Assembly: GCA_003446665.1 (NCBI GenBank)
Contig: DMCT01000072.1
Location: forward strand, 22,114 to 86,113
Source of the DNA: Synergistaceae bacterium
GTDB taxonomy: Bacteria > Synergistota > Synergistia > Synergistales > Thermovirgaceae
DNA: 64,000 bases
Direction: 5' to 3'
The notes below the pieces were generated by a model, which saw nothing but the letters and a program-made list of their open reading frames with translations, was not told the origin of the DNA and ran no database searches. Both the position numbers and the translations under genes were made by a program. Below are positions 8,273 through 17,719 of this stretch, one piece after another. Within the stretch, counting starts at the first letter, position 1. Every line of letters starts with the position of its first letter.

Positions 8273-9171
8273 AGTGATTCCTCCCTATAGAAATTTTCGA
8301 AATTATCGTAAATTCTCACTATCTCACGACGCGTGTCTTCGTCGACCGATTCGAGTGGGGATCTTGGAGGACCCCCGTAAAGACCTGCATGATCCATTGC
8401 TGCTTTAAGTCCCGGAACTCCGAAACGCTTGGTGACCGCCTGGTTGATGTCCAGGAGGGCAAGCTGGATACTCCTGGCCCGATCCAGCTCTTTCTTTCTG
8501 AAGGCTTCGAAAATAGCGCGGCAGGCCTCGGGGAAAAGGTTGGCTACACCCATTGTAGCTCCCTTGCATCCTACGACAAGGGAAGGAAGCAAGAAACTTC
8601 CCGATCCGGCGAAAACGCTGAAATTTTCTTCGGCATTTTTGCATATTTGCGAGATCTGGACGATATCACCGGAACTATCCTTGATACCGATGATGTTTTC
8701 GTGCCTGGAAAGTTCGGACGCCATGCGCCAGTCCAGGTTCCATCCAGTGTTTGCGGGCATGTTGTACAAGACGACGGGTATGGGTGAAGCATCGGCGACT
8801 CTGCTGAAATAGTTCATTATAACTCCGGGAGTGTTCTGACCTTTGTAATAATGAGGAGGCAGAACCAGCACGGCGTCACAGCCCGCCTCGGCTGCGGCTG
8901 TGCTAAGTTTGATGGTCTCTTCCGTCGAGGCGCAATGGGTTCCTGCTATTATCGTGAGTGGGTTGCCGGAAAACCTGACAGAAGCCTTGAATAGCTCTAG
9001 CTTTTCTGAAAAACTGAGAAGAGGCCATTCTCCGTTGGATCCGGCGATGACGAGACCGTCAAGGGAGGTGTTTGACCAGTGACGGATGTTTTCTTCGAGG
9101 GCGCCGAAGTGAATTTTTCCGCTGTCCTCGAAGGGTGTGGGGATGGGTGCGAACATGCCCTGTAGTATCAT
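8269..9171 (-). CDS. Dihydrodipicolinate synthase / N-acetylneuraminate lyase family protein
   Basis: A 300-residue TIM-barrel class I aldolase of the DapA/NanA family. It has GSNGEWPLLS (44-53, matching the family GTTGE segment), catalytic Y136 in LYNMPANTG, and Schiff-base lysine K164 in GIKDSSGD. The standard DapA GTTGES motif is altered, and there is no lysine pathway gene beside it, so it may be a catabolic 2-keto acid aldolase rather than true DapA. The start at 9171 is preferred to the ATG at 9210 because residues from here align with the family and GAAAGGA lies upstream. Co-transcribed with the flavodoxin-like gene. Confidence 0.87.
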   Translation of the reverse strand: MILQGMFAPIPTPFEDSGKIHFGALEENIRHWSNTSLDGLVIAGSNGEWPLLSFSEKLELFKASVRFSGNPLTIIAGTHCASTEETIKLSTAAAEAGCDAVLVLPPHYYKGQNTPGVIMNYFSRVADASPIPVVLYNMPANTGWNLDWRMASELSRHENIIGIKDSSGDIVQISQICKNAEENFSVFAGSGSFLLPSLVVGCKGATMGVANLFPEACRAIFEAFRKKELDRARSIQLALLDINQAVTKRFGVPGLKAAMDHAGLYGGPPRSPLESVDEDTRREIVRIYDNFENFYREESL

Positions 9172-9292
9172 AGAGTCATACGTCCTTTCAATGAAAAGAA
9201 TTATGTTCAAGAATAGACCATGTACTAGGCCGGTGCAATGACTCTCTTGAGTACTTTACCCGGTTATCCGAAGCGGTGTGACGGAGGGAAGA

Positions 9293-10225
9293 ATGAGCGA
9301 AGTCCGCGTGGGTACATGTTCATGGAGCGACAAGAATCTGCTGTCTAGCGGATGGTATCCGCCACAAGCCCGTGATGCGGCCTCCCGCCTTAAATTTTAC
9401 GCCAGGCATTTCGACACTGTGGAGATCGACAGCAGTTTCTACGCCATACCTTCGGAACCGGTATTATATCAGTGGGTATCGAGGACTCCTCCCGATTTTA
9501 TTTTCAATATCAAGTCTTTTGGACTTTTCACCCACCATGCCGTAAGTCCCAAGGTTCTTCCCGTAAAGTTTCAAGAAGACACGGCCGGGAAACGGATTCG
9601 CCTGCAGGATTTAACAAAAGAGCAGCGGAGGACCCTCTGGGACATATTCTACGAACGGGTCATGATCCTTCACAGGATGGGAAGGTTAGGGTATCTTTTG
9701 TTCCAGTTCCCGTCCACTTTTGTCTATAGCAAGGCAGGGCTGGAATATATCAGGAGGCTGGCCGTGCTCTGCCGTCCAATAAAAGCTGCGGTGGAGATAA
9801 GGCACAATTCATGGATGGAAACATCGGCCAAGGAAAAACTGCTGGAACTTTTACGGGAAGAGAACATGGCCTACGTTGTCGTAGATGAACCAAAGCTGCT
9901 TTGGACAGTCCCTTTCGAGCCGCATGTAACGGCTACATGGGCGGTGGTCCTGAGATTTCATGGAAGAAACAGCGCGGCCTGGATGAAAAAGGGCGTATCT
10001 GTCGCGGAAAGATTCGCTTACCGCTATGATTTGGCAGAACTCAGGACCTTTGCGGAGGAAGCAGTCAGACTCGCCGGTTCCTCCGAGCGAGTCTATGTGA
10101 TGTTCAACAATTGCTACCGTGACTACGCCGTGAAGAACGCCCTGCAAATGAAGGGACTACTCGGCCTGGGCAGAGAACTTTCTTCCGGTGAACAAAAAGC
10201 CCTTGATCTAGACGAAAGTCTATAA
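9293..10225 (+). CDS. DUF72 domain-containing protein (YecE-like)
   Basis: A 310-residue protein of the DUF72 (YecE) family, TIM-barrel proteins of unknown biochemical role. The N-terminus RVGTCSWSDKNLLSSGWYPP and the segment FDTVEIDSSFYAIP are diagnostic, followed by VEIRHNSW and VVLRFHGRN. The ATG at 9293 has GGAGGG 4-5 bases upstream; a GTG at 9278 is also in frame. It is followed at 51 bp by the 2-hydroxyacid dehydrogenase gene. No clear functional link to its neighbours. Confidence 0.88.
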   Translation: MSEVRVGTCSWSDKNLLSSGWYPPQARDAASRLKFYARHFDTVEIDSSFYAIPSEPVLYQWVSRTPPDFIFNIKSFGLFTHHAVSPKVLPVKFQEDTAGKRIRLQDLTKEQRRTLWDIFYERVMILHRMGRLGYLLFQFPSTFVYSKAGLEYIRRLAVLCRPIKAAVEIRHNSWMETSAKEKLLELLREENMAYVVVDEPKLLWTVPFEPHVTATWAVVLRFHGRNSAAWMKKGVSVAERFAYRYDLAELRTFAEEAVRLAGSSERVYVMFNNCYRDYAVKNALQMKGLLGLGRELSSGEQKALDLDESL

Positions 10226-10276
10226 TCAGCCCGGGTTTTTGGAGGGGTTTTGCTGTAATTTTTGGAGGTGCGATTT

Positions 10277-11251
10277 ATGAATATCCTTTTTGGAGGAAAA
10301 GCTTTCGAAAAACTGTTGCCCTTTTTTCGTCCGCTCCTTGATGGGCATGTGCTTTCCGTAGCGGCGACAGAGGCCGACCTCTTCGAGGCCATAAAAGACG
10401 CCGAAATCCTGATTACGGGTCCTATGCCCGTTTCCGGAGATCTTCTCGAAGTCTCTTCCCGACTCCGTCTGGTACAACAGTGGGGAGTCGGCGTGGAATT
10501 GATAGATATCGAAGCCTGCAACAGGAAGAAAGTGCTCGTCTGCAATGTTCCCTCGCGAGGAACGGGCAACGCCGAGGGAGTGGCCGAAATTGCGATACTG
10601 CATTTGCTGCTTCTGACACGCAGATATCACAGGGCCTTGCAGAACCTGGGAAAAAAAAGGCTTTATGCGCCCCAGGGTGTCTCTTTGTGGGGCAAGAAAT
10701 CCACCGTTATCGGTCTCGGCAATGTAGGGCAATGTATCGTGGAACGTCTTTCGGGTTTCGGAGTCGCCATTACGGGAGTCAACAGGACATTAAGGCCCGA
10801 ACTGAAAAACCTGGGTCTTCAGGAATTGCACGGTTTCGACGGTTTAAAGCCGGCCCTTACGGGCAGCAGGTTTGTCTTTCTGGCTTTGGAACTGAACGAT
10901 GCGACACGGGGTTTTGCCGGCGATGAGTTTTTCTCTTTACTTTCCAAGGGTAGTTATTTCATCAATGTGGGAAGAGCGAATCTCGTCGAAAGGGGTGCCC
11001 TTGAAAGAGCCCTCGATGAAGGGATTTTAGCCGGTGCAGGTCTGGACGTTTTCTGGAATGAGCCCGCAGACCCTGGGGACCCTCTCCTTTCAGATCCGCG
11101 GGTAGTTGTGACACCTCACATAGGCGGTATAACCGATGCGGCTTTTGAAAAAATCTCCGACTTTGTGGTGGAGAATGTAAGACGGGTTGCTTCTGGCTTG
11201 AGACCCAAATCCTTGCTTAACCCGGAGGTGCTCGGGGAAGCAGGATCATGA
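10277..11251 (+). CDS. D-isomer specific 2-hydroxyacid dehydrogenase
   Basis: A 324-residue NAD(P)-dependent D-2-hydroxyacid dehydrogenase. The Rossmann motif is GLGNVGQ (146-152), and the catalytic triad appears as R233 (NVGRANLV), E262 (FWNEPADP) and H281 (TPHIGG). The end of strand 2 reads GVNR rather than carrying an acidic residue, which suggests NADP(H) preference. It could reduce 2-oxo acids from amino-acid fermentation or act on glyoxylate or hydroxypyruvate; the substrate is not determinable. ATG 10277 is preceded by GGAGGT. Confidence 0.9.
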   Translation: MNILFGGKAFEKLLPFFRPLLDGHVLSVAATEADLFEAIKDAEILITGPMPVSGDLLEVSSRLRLVQQWGVGVELIDIEACNRKKVLVCNVPSRGTGNAEGVAEIAILHLLLLTRRYHRALQNLGKKRLYAPQGVSLWGKKSTVIGLGNVGQCIVERLSGFGVAITGVNRTLRPELKNLGLQELHGFDGLKPALTGSRFVFLALELNDATRGFAGDEFFSLLSKGSYFINVGRANLVERGALERALDEGILAGAGLDVFWNEPADPGDPLLSDPRVVVTPHIGGITDAAFEKISDFVVENVRRVASGLRPKSLLNPEVLGEAGS

Positions 11252-11365
11252 GCCGATGCAACACCATAAAAGCCATGGCAAGTGTTCAAATGACGATACA
11301 ATTGTATGGAAACCCCGTCTTTTCAGGTTTTTTCAGGTCGGTTCCTGAAGGAGAGCGGAATAAAA

Positions 11366-12319
11366 ATGGCCGTTGACGAACGGGAGGGGCAGGTGGCAAG
11401 GAAACGAATATTGCAATTTGTCTATTTTGTTTGCGTGTTTTGTATCGCAGGAGCATCCTTGTTTGTTTACGGGGCCTGGTGGAAACGTTACCTTGATCAA
11501 AGACCGGACCTGGTAGTGGCCAAACCCTATGTTCACAGCGACCAGGTTCCAGTTGAAGTGGTGCTTTTATGGCGCGAACAGGTCGTACACTCCCCTTTCG
11601 GGGGACGTGTCCGGTACCCGGAAGGGCCTGGACCTTTTTACGCGGCCGGCAAGGACACTGTGGCCATGATCGATGCTGCAAACGGCAAGACCTATGCGTT
11701 GACGGTGGAATCTCCGGGGTATTTCGTAGCCGGTTTGGACGGCATGGAAGGGCGATGGGGATACAACACGCTATGGCAAGGGATGTCGCGTTTCCCGAAG
11801 GTATCTTCATTGAAACTGATTTCCGAAGGTGCCATGCTGGAAAAAGGCGACCCGGTAGGGAAGATAGTTTATCAGCCGCAGCCTCTCAGGGCTTTGGCTT
11901 ATCTCGAAGCGGTGAGCGGGCTGGAAGAGGAGATCGCAAGTCACAGGTTGTATTTGAAAAAAAGCGAAACGGCCCTGCCCTTTGAAGCTGAAATAAGGGC
12001 CGTCAAATCCATGGGAAAAGTTGTAAAGATGTACCTGACTCTACCCTTTTTCCCCGAGTCGTTGATTCTGTCAAGAAAGGAAAACTACCTGCTTTATCTT
12101 GGAGAGCGAAAGGGCGTAGTTATTCCGGAAAGCGCCGTTTTTACAAGGAGTGGAAAACTCTGGGTTTACCATGTTGAAGGTGATACTTCGCGTTCGAGGG
12201 AAATCAGGGGTATGCCTCTGCAAAAGGGACGGTTTCTGGTTACCTCGGGGCTTTCTCCGGGAGAAACCGTGCTTGCCCATGGCGAAAAGGGCAAGGAAGG
12301 AGTGATTAGAATATGGTAG
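11366..12319 (+). CDS. HlyD-like membrane-anchored protein
   Basis: A 317-residue protein with one N-terminal membrane anchor (about residues 17-37, FVYFVCVFCIAGASLFVYGA) and an extracytoplasmic part. The central PFGGRVRYPEG segment, a later EKGDPVGKIVYQ and the C-terminal GVVIPESAVF...LSPGETVLAHG resemble barrel-sandwich and C-terminal modules of HlyD-type periplasmic adaptors. No partner ABC or RND genes are adjacent; instead it precedes yggS and divIVA, which suggests an envelope or division role. Start is ATG 11366 with AAGGAGAG 11 bases upstream; ATG 11306 is in frame but lacks an SD. It overlaps yggS by 7 bases. Confidence 0.7.
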   Translation: MAVDEREGQVARKRILQFVYFVCVFCIAGASLFVYGAWWKRYLDQRPDLVVAKPYVHSDQVPVEVVLLWREQVVHSPFGGRVRYPEGPGPFYAAGKDTVAMIDAANGKTYALTVESPGYFVAGLDGMEGRWGYNTLWQGMSRFPKVSSLKLISEGAMLEKGDPVGKIVYQPQPLRALAYLEAVSGLEEEIASHRLYLKKSETALPFEAEIRAVKSMGKVVKMYLTLPFFPESLILSRKENYLLYLGERKGVVIPESAVFTRSGKLWVYHVEGDTSRSREIRGMPLQKGRFLVTSGLSPGETVLAHGEKGKEGVIRIW

Positions 12320-13020
12320 ACTCCCTTTCCATTGCCGAAAGGGTGCTGGAAACAAGAAGGAAAATCGAAGAAGCGTTGGTAAAGTCCGGACAAGGCAAAA
12401 GGACAGTACGGCTTGTGGCGGTGACTAAAACGAGGACCGTTGAAGAAATGGTCGAGGCTGTCCGTTGTGGAGTCGATGCCATCGGAGAGAACAGGGTACA
12501 GGAAGCCGTGGGAAAAAGACTTCAGTGGCCTGAAGACCTGGACATATCCTGGCATATGGTGGGCTATTTGCAACGAAACAAGGCCAAAAAAGCCCTGGAG
12601 GTGTTTTCCTGTATCCAAAGCCTTTCGACTAAACGACTTGCCGATACATTGCAGCGCCTTATGACGGACAAAAAAGGCCCGTTCCCGGTCTTGATAGAAG
12701 CAAATATCTCGCAGGAGGAGTCCAAACATGGCGTGGATCCTTCGGATGCCGAGGAATTAGCTGAGTACGTAATTGGTTCGTGTCCAGGTCTGCGGCTTGA
12801 GGGCTTTATGGGCATAGCCCCTTTTACGGAGGATGAAGGCGTTTTGAGGCGTTCTTTCTCACGGTTGAGATGTCTCAGGGATGAAATCTCTACTCGACTG
12901 GGAGTGAATTTACCTGAATTATCGATGGGGATGAGCAATGATTTCGAAATAGCAGTGGAAGAAGGTAGTACTATGATCAGGATAGGAACAGCCCTTTTCG
13001 GTGGCAGGAAGACGGACTGA
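12313..13020 (+). CDS. yggS: YggS family PLP-binding protein
   Basis: A 235-residue PLP homeostasis protein of the YggS/PLPBP family, a fold-type III single-domain barrel with no known catalysis. The PLP lysine is in LVAVTKTRTVEEM (near residue 37). Further signatures are IGENRVQEA, WHMVGYLQRNK, and the C-terminal LSMGMSNDFEIAVEEGSTMI, matching the family's MGMS-D---AI--GST-VRIG end. It sits just before divIVA and recG, an arrangement resembling the yggS/ylmE-divIVA neighbourhood of many bacteria. Confidence 0.95.
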   Translation: MVDSLSIAERVLETRRKIEEALVKSGQGKRTVRLVAVTKTRTVEEMVEAVRCGVDAIGENRVQEAVGKRLQWPEDLDISWHMVGYLQRNKAKKALEVFSCIQSLSTKRLADTLQRLMTDKKGPFPVLIEANISQEESKHGVDPSDAEELAEYVIGSCPGLRLEGFMGIAPFTEDEGVLRRSFSRLRCLRDEISTRLGVNLPELSMGMSNDFEIAVEEGSTMIRIGTALFGGRKTD

Positions 13021-13068
13021 GAAAGCCGCCCGGTACGGGGGTCAAAAAAGTGAAAGGTGGGATGAGGT

Positions 13069-13569
13069 GTGGAGGATATCCTGACGGTTCTTGATGTCGA
13101 GACCGTTTCCTTCAGGAAGGTCTTTAAAGGTTACAGTTCTGAAGAAGTCGAGGAATTCCTCGAGAAAGTAGCTGAATCGCTACAGGCATACTCGGAACGA
13201 GTAAAGACGCTGGAAAACCGAATTACTCAGCTGGAAGACCAGCTGAAGGAATATCAGGAGATCAAGACCTCTCTCCAGGATGCTCTTGTTTTGGCCCAAA
13301 AGAGTGCCGAGGAAAGGGTGAGCAACGCCGAAAACAAGGCGGAAGTTATCCTTGCAGAGGCGGATGCCAAAGGGCATAAAATAATAATGGAGGCGAAAGA
13401 ACAGGCCGACGCTTACAGAAGGGACATAGAGCGGTTGAGACAGGTGCGTTACCAGTTTGTCGCCGAGTTCAAGGGTCTTGTCTCAAAGTTTTCTTCTATG
13501 CTGGATGCCTTGGAGACACCTCAGTTCCGTGACGGTAAAGATGGAAACCACGAGGAGCAGGCATTTTGA
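13069..13569 (+). CDS. DivIVA domain-containing protein
   Basis: A 166-residue DivIVA-family cell division or polarity scaffold. The N-terminal lipid-binding domain reads LTVLDVETVSFRKVFKGYSS and contains SSEEVEEFLEKV; residues about 30-130 are strongly coiled-coil, with heptads in VKTLENRITQLEDQLKEYQE. The GTG start at 13069 is 8 bases after GGTGGG. Its TGA overlaps the TTG start of recG. DivIVA proteins are best known from Gram-positive bacteria; its presence with TonB/ExbB genes elsewhere in this window fits a diderm lineage that keeps both. Confidence 0.9.
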   Translation: MEDILTVLDVETVSFRKVFKGYSSEEVEEFLEKVAESLQAYSERVKTLENRITQLEDQLKEYQEIKTSLQDALVLAQKSAEERVSNAENKAEVILAEADAKGHKIIMEAKEQADAYRRDIERLRQVRYQFVAEFKGLVSKFSSMLDALETPQFRDGKDGNHEEQAF

Positions 13570-15644
13570 CGAAGGAACACATCGAGCTTGAATCACCTGT
13601 ACGCTTCCTCAAAGGTGTAGGTCCCGTCCGAGCCGAAAGGCTTGGCAGGTTGGGTATACAGACTGTTGAGGACCTCTTGTGGCATTTCCCAAGAAGATAC
13701 GAAGACAGGAGGGATCTGACCACCCTCGCTTCTTTGGAACATGGGAAATTTCACTCTATAATTGCACGGGTAGTTTCGATAGAGAAGCGGAAGACCAGGC
13801 GTAAAAACATGTCACTTACGGTTGCCCTTCTTACTGACGGGTCCAGTCTCGCCCAGGCGGTGTGGTTCAACAGGAAGGGTCTCGATAAAATATTACCGCC
13901 GGGTTCCCGGGCGGCCTTTTATGGAAAAGCGGAAAACTGGCGAGGAATTTTGCAGATAAATAACCCCGAGTTCGAGGTGCTGGACGAGGAAGGATCTCCG
14001 GAAGACACCGGTGCAATAGTCCCCATATATCCTGGTACACAGGGACTTTTTCAAAGGTGGATAAGGGAAACTATACGGCGGACATTGCCTTTGGTCATCC
14101 CGGAAATGCAGGACGTAATTCCTGTGGATATCAGAAAAAAACACGGCTTCATGTGCGTGCAGAAAGCGATAACCCAGATGCATTTCCCCGAAGATGAAAA
14201 AAAATGGCGTGAAGCACGCCGTCGGCTTGCTTTTGAAGAGTTCTTTTTTCTCCAGCTTGCCCTTGGTTTCAGGAGAAGACGTTATGAAGAGGATTTGCGC
14301 GGCCCTGTCCTCCAAGGAAACGGTGAAATGGTCCGCCGGTTCAAGGATGAAATATTGCCCTTTGCTCTGACTCCGGCCCAGAGGCGTGTAATGGGCGAAA
14401 TTATCAGGGATATATCACGGCCGGTCCCAATGAACAGGCTTTTACAGGGAGATGTAGGTTCGGGAAAAACCGTGGTAGCTGTGATGTTCATGCTTTGTGC
14501 GGTAGACGCCGGATGCCAGGCGGCACTTATGGCTCCGACGGAAATACTTGCAAGACAGCACTACGAAAATATCCGTGGCTGGTTTGAATCCCTCGGACTC
14601 AGGGCGACTCTCCTGTCCGGTTCACTAACGACAAAAGAGAGAGCGGAAACGCTTGAAGGAATAAGAACCACCAGGTACGACCTGGTCGTAGGGACACATG
14701 CCCTGCTTGAAGACGACGTCCGTTTTTCAAGGCTCGGCGCGGTTGTCGTGGACGAACAGCATCGGTTCGGTGTTTTGCAGCGTAACAGGCTGTCGGCGAA
14801 GGGGGAGCATCCTCATGTCCTTGTGATGACGGCCACCCCCATTCCGAGAACGCTGACTCTATCGGTCTACGGGGACCTTTCCGTCTCAGTGATTGACGAA
14901 CTGCCGCCCGGAAGGAAGAAAGTTACTACAAAAAGCGTTCCAAAGACCTCGCGGGACAGTCTCCTTCTGTTTTTGAGAAAAACAATGGGATCGGGAAGAC
15001 AAGTTTACTGGGTGTGTCCGCTTGTTGAAGACAACGAGGACCTATCGATTCCGTCCGCGGAAAGGCGTTTCGAACAACTCGCGAACCTGTTTGGTGCGGG
15101 AAGGGTAGGACTTTTGCACGGTCGTTTGAATGCCGGAGAAAAAGAAAAGACCATGAGCGCTTTTATACGCAACGAAATAAAAATGCTTGTAGCGACCACT
15201 GTTATCGAAGTAGGCATCGATGTTCCCAACGCGACGGTAATGGTCATCGAGGAAGCCCACAGATTTGGCCTTTCGCAGCTTCACCAGTTGCGCGGAAGGA
15301 TCGGCAGAGGGGCAGAACGCGGATATTGTTTTCTTCTCGGCGATCCGACGACGGACGAGGGTAAATTCCGGATAAACGTAATGTGCGAAACAAGCGACGG
15401 TTTCAGGATAGCCGAGAAGGATCTCGTGCTTCGCGGCCCCGGCGAGGTATGTGGGCTGCGGCAGCATGGGATAACCGATTTTCGGGTGGCCGACCTTCTC
15501 AAGGACAGGGACTTGCTCGAAACGGCACGTGAGGAGGCTATTGAGTTGATTGAAAAAGACCCGAATCTCCAGGGACATGAAGCCCTGCGGGAAGTGTTGT
15601 TCAGACGTTTCGAAAAAACCCTGGACCTGGCGGTGACTGGATGA
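13566..15644 (+). CDS. recG: ATP-dependent DNA helicase RecG
   Basis: A 692-residue RecG helicase, which remodels stalled replication forks and Holliday junctions. Features in order: N-terminal wedge/OB region starting SPVRFLKGVGPVRAERL, Walker A GDVGSGKTVVA near 298, DEQH box VVVDEQHRFG, MTATPIPRTL, and the C-terminal helicase part with VATTVIEVGIDVP and HQLRGRIGRG. The TTG start at 13566 overlaps the preceding stop (TTGA) and has GAGGAG 8 bases upstream. Length matches the family. Confidence 0.97.
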   Translation: MTKEHIELESPVRFLKGVGPVRAERLGRLGIQTVEDLLWHFPRRYEDRRDLTTLASLEHGKFHSIIARVVSIEKRKTRRKNMSLTVALLTDGSSLAQAVWFNRKGLDKILPPGSRAAFYGKAENWRGILQINNPEFEVLDEEGSPEDTGAIVPIYPGTQGLFQRWIRETIRRTLPLVIPEMQDVIPVDIRKKHGFMCVQKAITQMHFPEDEKKWREARRRLAFEEFFFLQLALGFRRRRYEEDLRGPVLQGNGEMVRRFKDEILPFALTPAQRRVMGEIIRDISRPVPMNRLLQGDVGSGKTVVAVMFMLCAVDAGCQAALMAPTEILARQHYENIRGWFESLGLRATLLSGSLTTKERAETLEGIRTTRYDLVVGTHALLEDDVRFSRLGAVVVDEQHRFGVLQRNRLSAKGEHPHVLVMTATPIPRTLTLSVYGDLSVSVIDELPPGRKKVTTKSVPKTSRDSLLLFLRKTMGSGRQVYWVCPLVEDNEDLSIPSAERRFEQLANLFGAGRVGLLHGRLNAGEKEKTMSAFIRNEIKMLVATTVIEVGIDVPNATVMVIEEAHRFGLSQLHQLRGRIGRGAERGYCFLLGDPTTDEGKFRINVMCETSDGFRIAEKDLVLRGPGEVCGLRQHGITDFRVADLLKDRDLLETAREEAIELIEKDPNLQGHEALREVLFRRFEKTLDLAVTG

Positions 15645-16078
15645 GTAAATCCCTGGAAAAAGTTGTTTCTGAAGCCATAAACATATTATCGCGCCGTGAG
15701 TACACGAGGTGGGAGCTTGGGAGCAAACTGCTTGCCAGGAATCATCCCGAGGACCTCGTGGAAAAAGTCCTGGACGAAATGGAAAAAGCAGGTTACGTTG
15801 ACGACAGGGAATACGCGCGACGTTTTCAGGAGACCCGGGATGAATGGGGTTATCGGCGACTGAGAGACGAGCTTGCCCGGAGAGGAATAAAAAGACAGGT
15901 CCTTGATGAGACGCTTGTCTTTGACGAAGACGCAGAATTTCGGAAAGCCCTTCGCCTGGTCCGTTCATGGGAAACGCGGCTCACGGAAAAACAGATAGTC
16001 GGGCGGCTTATGCGGCGTGGGTTCCGGGAGGACATAGCAAAAGGGCTGGCACGGAAGTCTTGTGGAGAAACTTCGTAA
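15641..16078 (+). CDS. recX: Regulatory protein RecX
   Basis: A 145-residue RecX family protein that modulates RecA filaments. It is made of repeated three-helix units, visible as REYTRWELGSKLLAR, KAGYVDDREYARRFQETR, RLRDELARRGI and the degenerate third unit LMRRGFREDIAKGL. The start overlaps the recG stop by 4 bases (ATGA). recA is not in the window; the placement after recG keeps recombination functions together. Confidence 0.9.
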   Translation: MSKSLEKVVSEAINILSRREYTRWELGSKLLARNHPEDLVEKVLDEMEKAGYVDDREYARRFQETRDEWGYRRLRDELARRGIKRQVLDETLVFDEDAEFRKALRLVRSWETRLTEKQIVGRLMRRGFREDIAKGLARKSCGETS

Positions 16079-16176
16079 TCGGTAGAATACTTGCTGAATC
16101 TCATTGCGTTTCTGTATTCGACATTATTTGAAGGGCAGATGACGCAACTTGACAACGGAATAGGAGTGATGCACGC

Positions 16177-17706
16177 ATGTTGCCTGTAGTTTTTGTTTCG
16201 GGCATTGCCATCGGCATCGTTGCCGGTTTCCTCCTGTACAGATTGCATGCTAAAAGGCAACTAAAGGGAGCTCAAGACCAGGCTGACAAGCTTATCAAGG
16301 AAGCTTTTCAGGAAGCCGAGCAGCGAAAACGGGAAATGCTGACGGAAGCAAAGGAAGAAATCCTGCATCTTCGCCAGGATGCAGAAAAGGAAATCAGGGA
16401 GCAGCGAAGCGAGCTGCAGCGAGCCGAAAGAAGGCTTGAACAAAAGGAAGAGAACCTCGACAAGAGACTGGAGAATCTTCAGAAAAAGGAAGACGAACAC
16501 AGGCAGAAGCAGGAAGAGTTGCGGACCAGGATGGAAGAAGTAGAAACACTGAGGCAGGAACAGCTCCAGCGCCTCGAGAAGATAGCCGCCATGACCAGGG
16601 AAGAAGCCCGTGAGCACCTTCTGAAAGAGGTGGAAGAAGAGGCATCTCACATAATAGGGCTTCGCATCAAGGAACTCGAGGAAAAGGCGAAACGGGAGGC
16701 CGAGAAGAGATCGAGAGAGATAGTGGTCAGTGCGATACAAAGATGTGCCGTAGACCATACCTCTGAAATGTCCGTCAGTGTCGTAAATCTTCCATCCGAC
16801 GAAATGAAGGGTCGTATCATAGGACGCGAGGGAAGAAACATACGCGCTTTTGAAACCTTTACCGGCGTCGACCTGATAGTCGACGATACGCCCGAGGCCG
16901 TAACGTTGAGCAGTTTCGACCCGGTTCGCAGGGAAGTGGCCAGGATCTCGCTTGAAAAGCTTGTTCTGGATGGCAGGATACATCCCGCCCGAATCGAGGA
17001 AATCATCGAAAAGTCGCAAAAAGAAGTAGAGGAAATGATCCTTGATGCAGGGGAAGAAGCCCTGCTGGAAACAGGGATCAAAACCATGCACCCGGAACTC
17101 GTAAAGCTCATCGGGCAGTTGAGGTTTCGGAGCAGTTACGGACAGAATGCGTTGAATCACAGTCTTGAGGTGGCCCACGTGGCTGGGATTATGGCGGCTG
17201 AGTTAAACCTTGACGAAACTATTGCCCGAAGGGCTGGTTTGCTGCATGACATAGGAAAGGCAGTAGACCATCAGGTTGAAGGACCTCATGCGCTGATCGG
17301 GCGCGACCTTGCAAGGCGTTACGGGGAAGCGCCGGAAATCGTAAGCGCCATCGCCTCCCATCACGAAGACGAAGAGATGACATCGGTATATGATGTCCTG
17401 ATCGCAGCGGCGGACGCAGTAAGTGCCTCACGTCCCGGAGCAAGGCGGGAAAGCCTTGATTCGTACATAAAACGGTTGGAGAAGCTGGAAAGCCTGGCCA
17501 AAACGTTCAAGGGCGTGAGTAAGGCTTATGCGATACAGGCAGGTCGTGAAATCAGGGTAATGGTTGCTCCTAATATCACGGACGATGGGACGATACAGAA
17601 AATGGCCTATGATATTGCAAGAAAAATCGAGGATGAAATGAAGTATCCCGGACAGATCAAGGTTGTTGTTGTAAGAGAGACCCGGTCAGTGGAATACGCC
17701 AGGTAG
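16177..17706 (+). CDS. rny: Ribonuclease Y
   Basis: A 509-residue membrane-anchored endoribonuclease that initiates mRNA decay. Order: N-terminal transmembrane helix ([20 protein letters not shown]), a long Glu/Lys/Arg-rich coiled coil (about 30-200), KH domain with [13 protein letters not shown] near 212, and HD domain with [10 protein letters not shown] and [11 protein letters not shown] near 348. The length and domain order are typical. It is followed 13 bp later by ymdB, a common pairing. Confidence 0.97.
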   Translation: MLPVVFVSGIAIGIVAGFLLYRLHAKRQLKGAQDQADKLIKEAFQEAEQRKREMLTEAKEEILHLRQDAEKEIREQRSELQRAERRLEQKEENLDKRLENLQKKEDEHRQKQEELRTRMEEVETLRQEQLQRLEKIAAMTREEAREHLLKEVEEEASHIIGLRIKELEEKAKREAEKRSREIVVSAIQRCAVDHTSEMSVSVVNLPSDEMKGRIIGREGRNIRAFETFTGVDLIVDDTPEAVTLSSFDPVRREVARISLEKLVLDGRIHPARIEEIIEKSQKEVEEMILDAGEEALLETGIKTMHPELVKLIGQLRFRSSYGQNALNHSLEVAHVAGIMAAELNLDETIARRAGLLHDIGKAVDHQVEGPHALIGRDLARRYGEAPEIVSAIASHHEDEEMTSVYDVLIAAADAVSASRPGARRESLDSYIKRLEKLESLAKTFKGVSKAYAIQAGREIRVMVAPNITDDGTIQKMAYDIARKIEDEMKYPGQIKVVVVRETRSVEYAR

Positions 17707-17719
17707 GAGAAAGCGTTTC

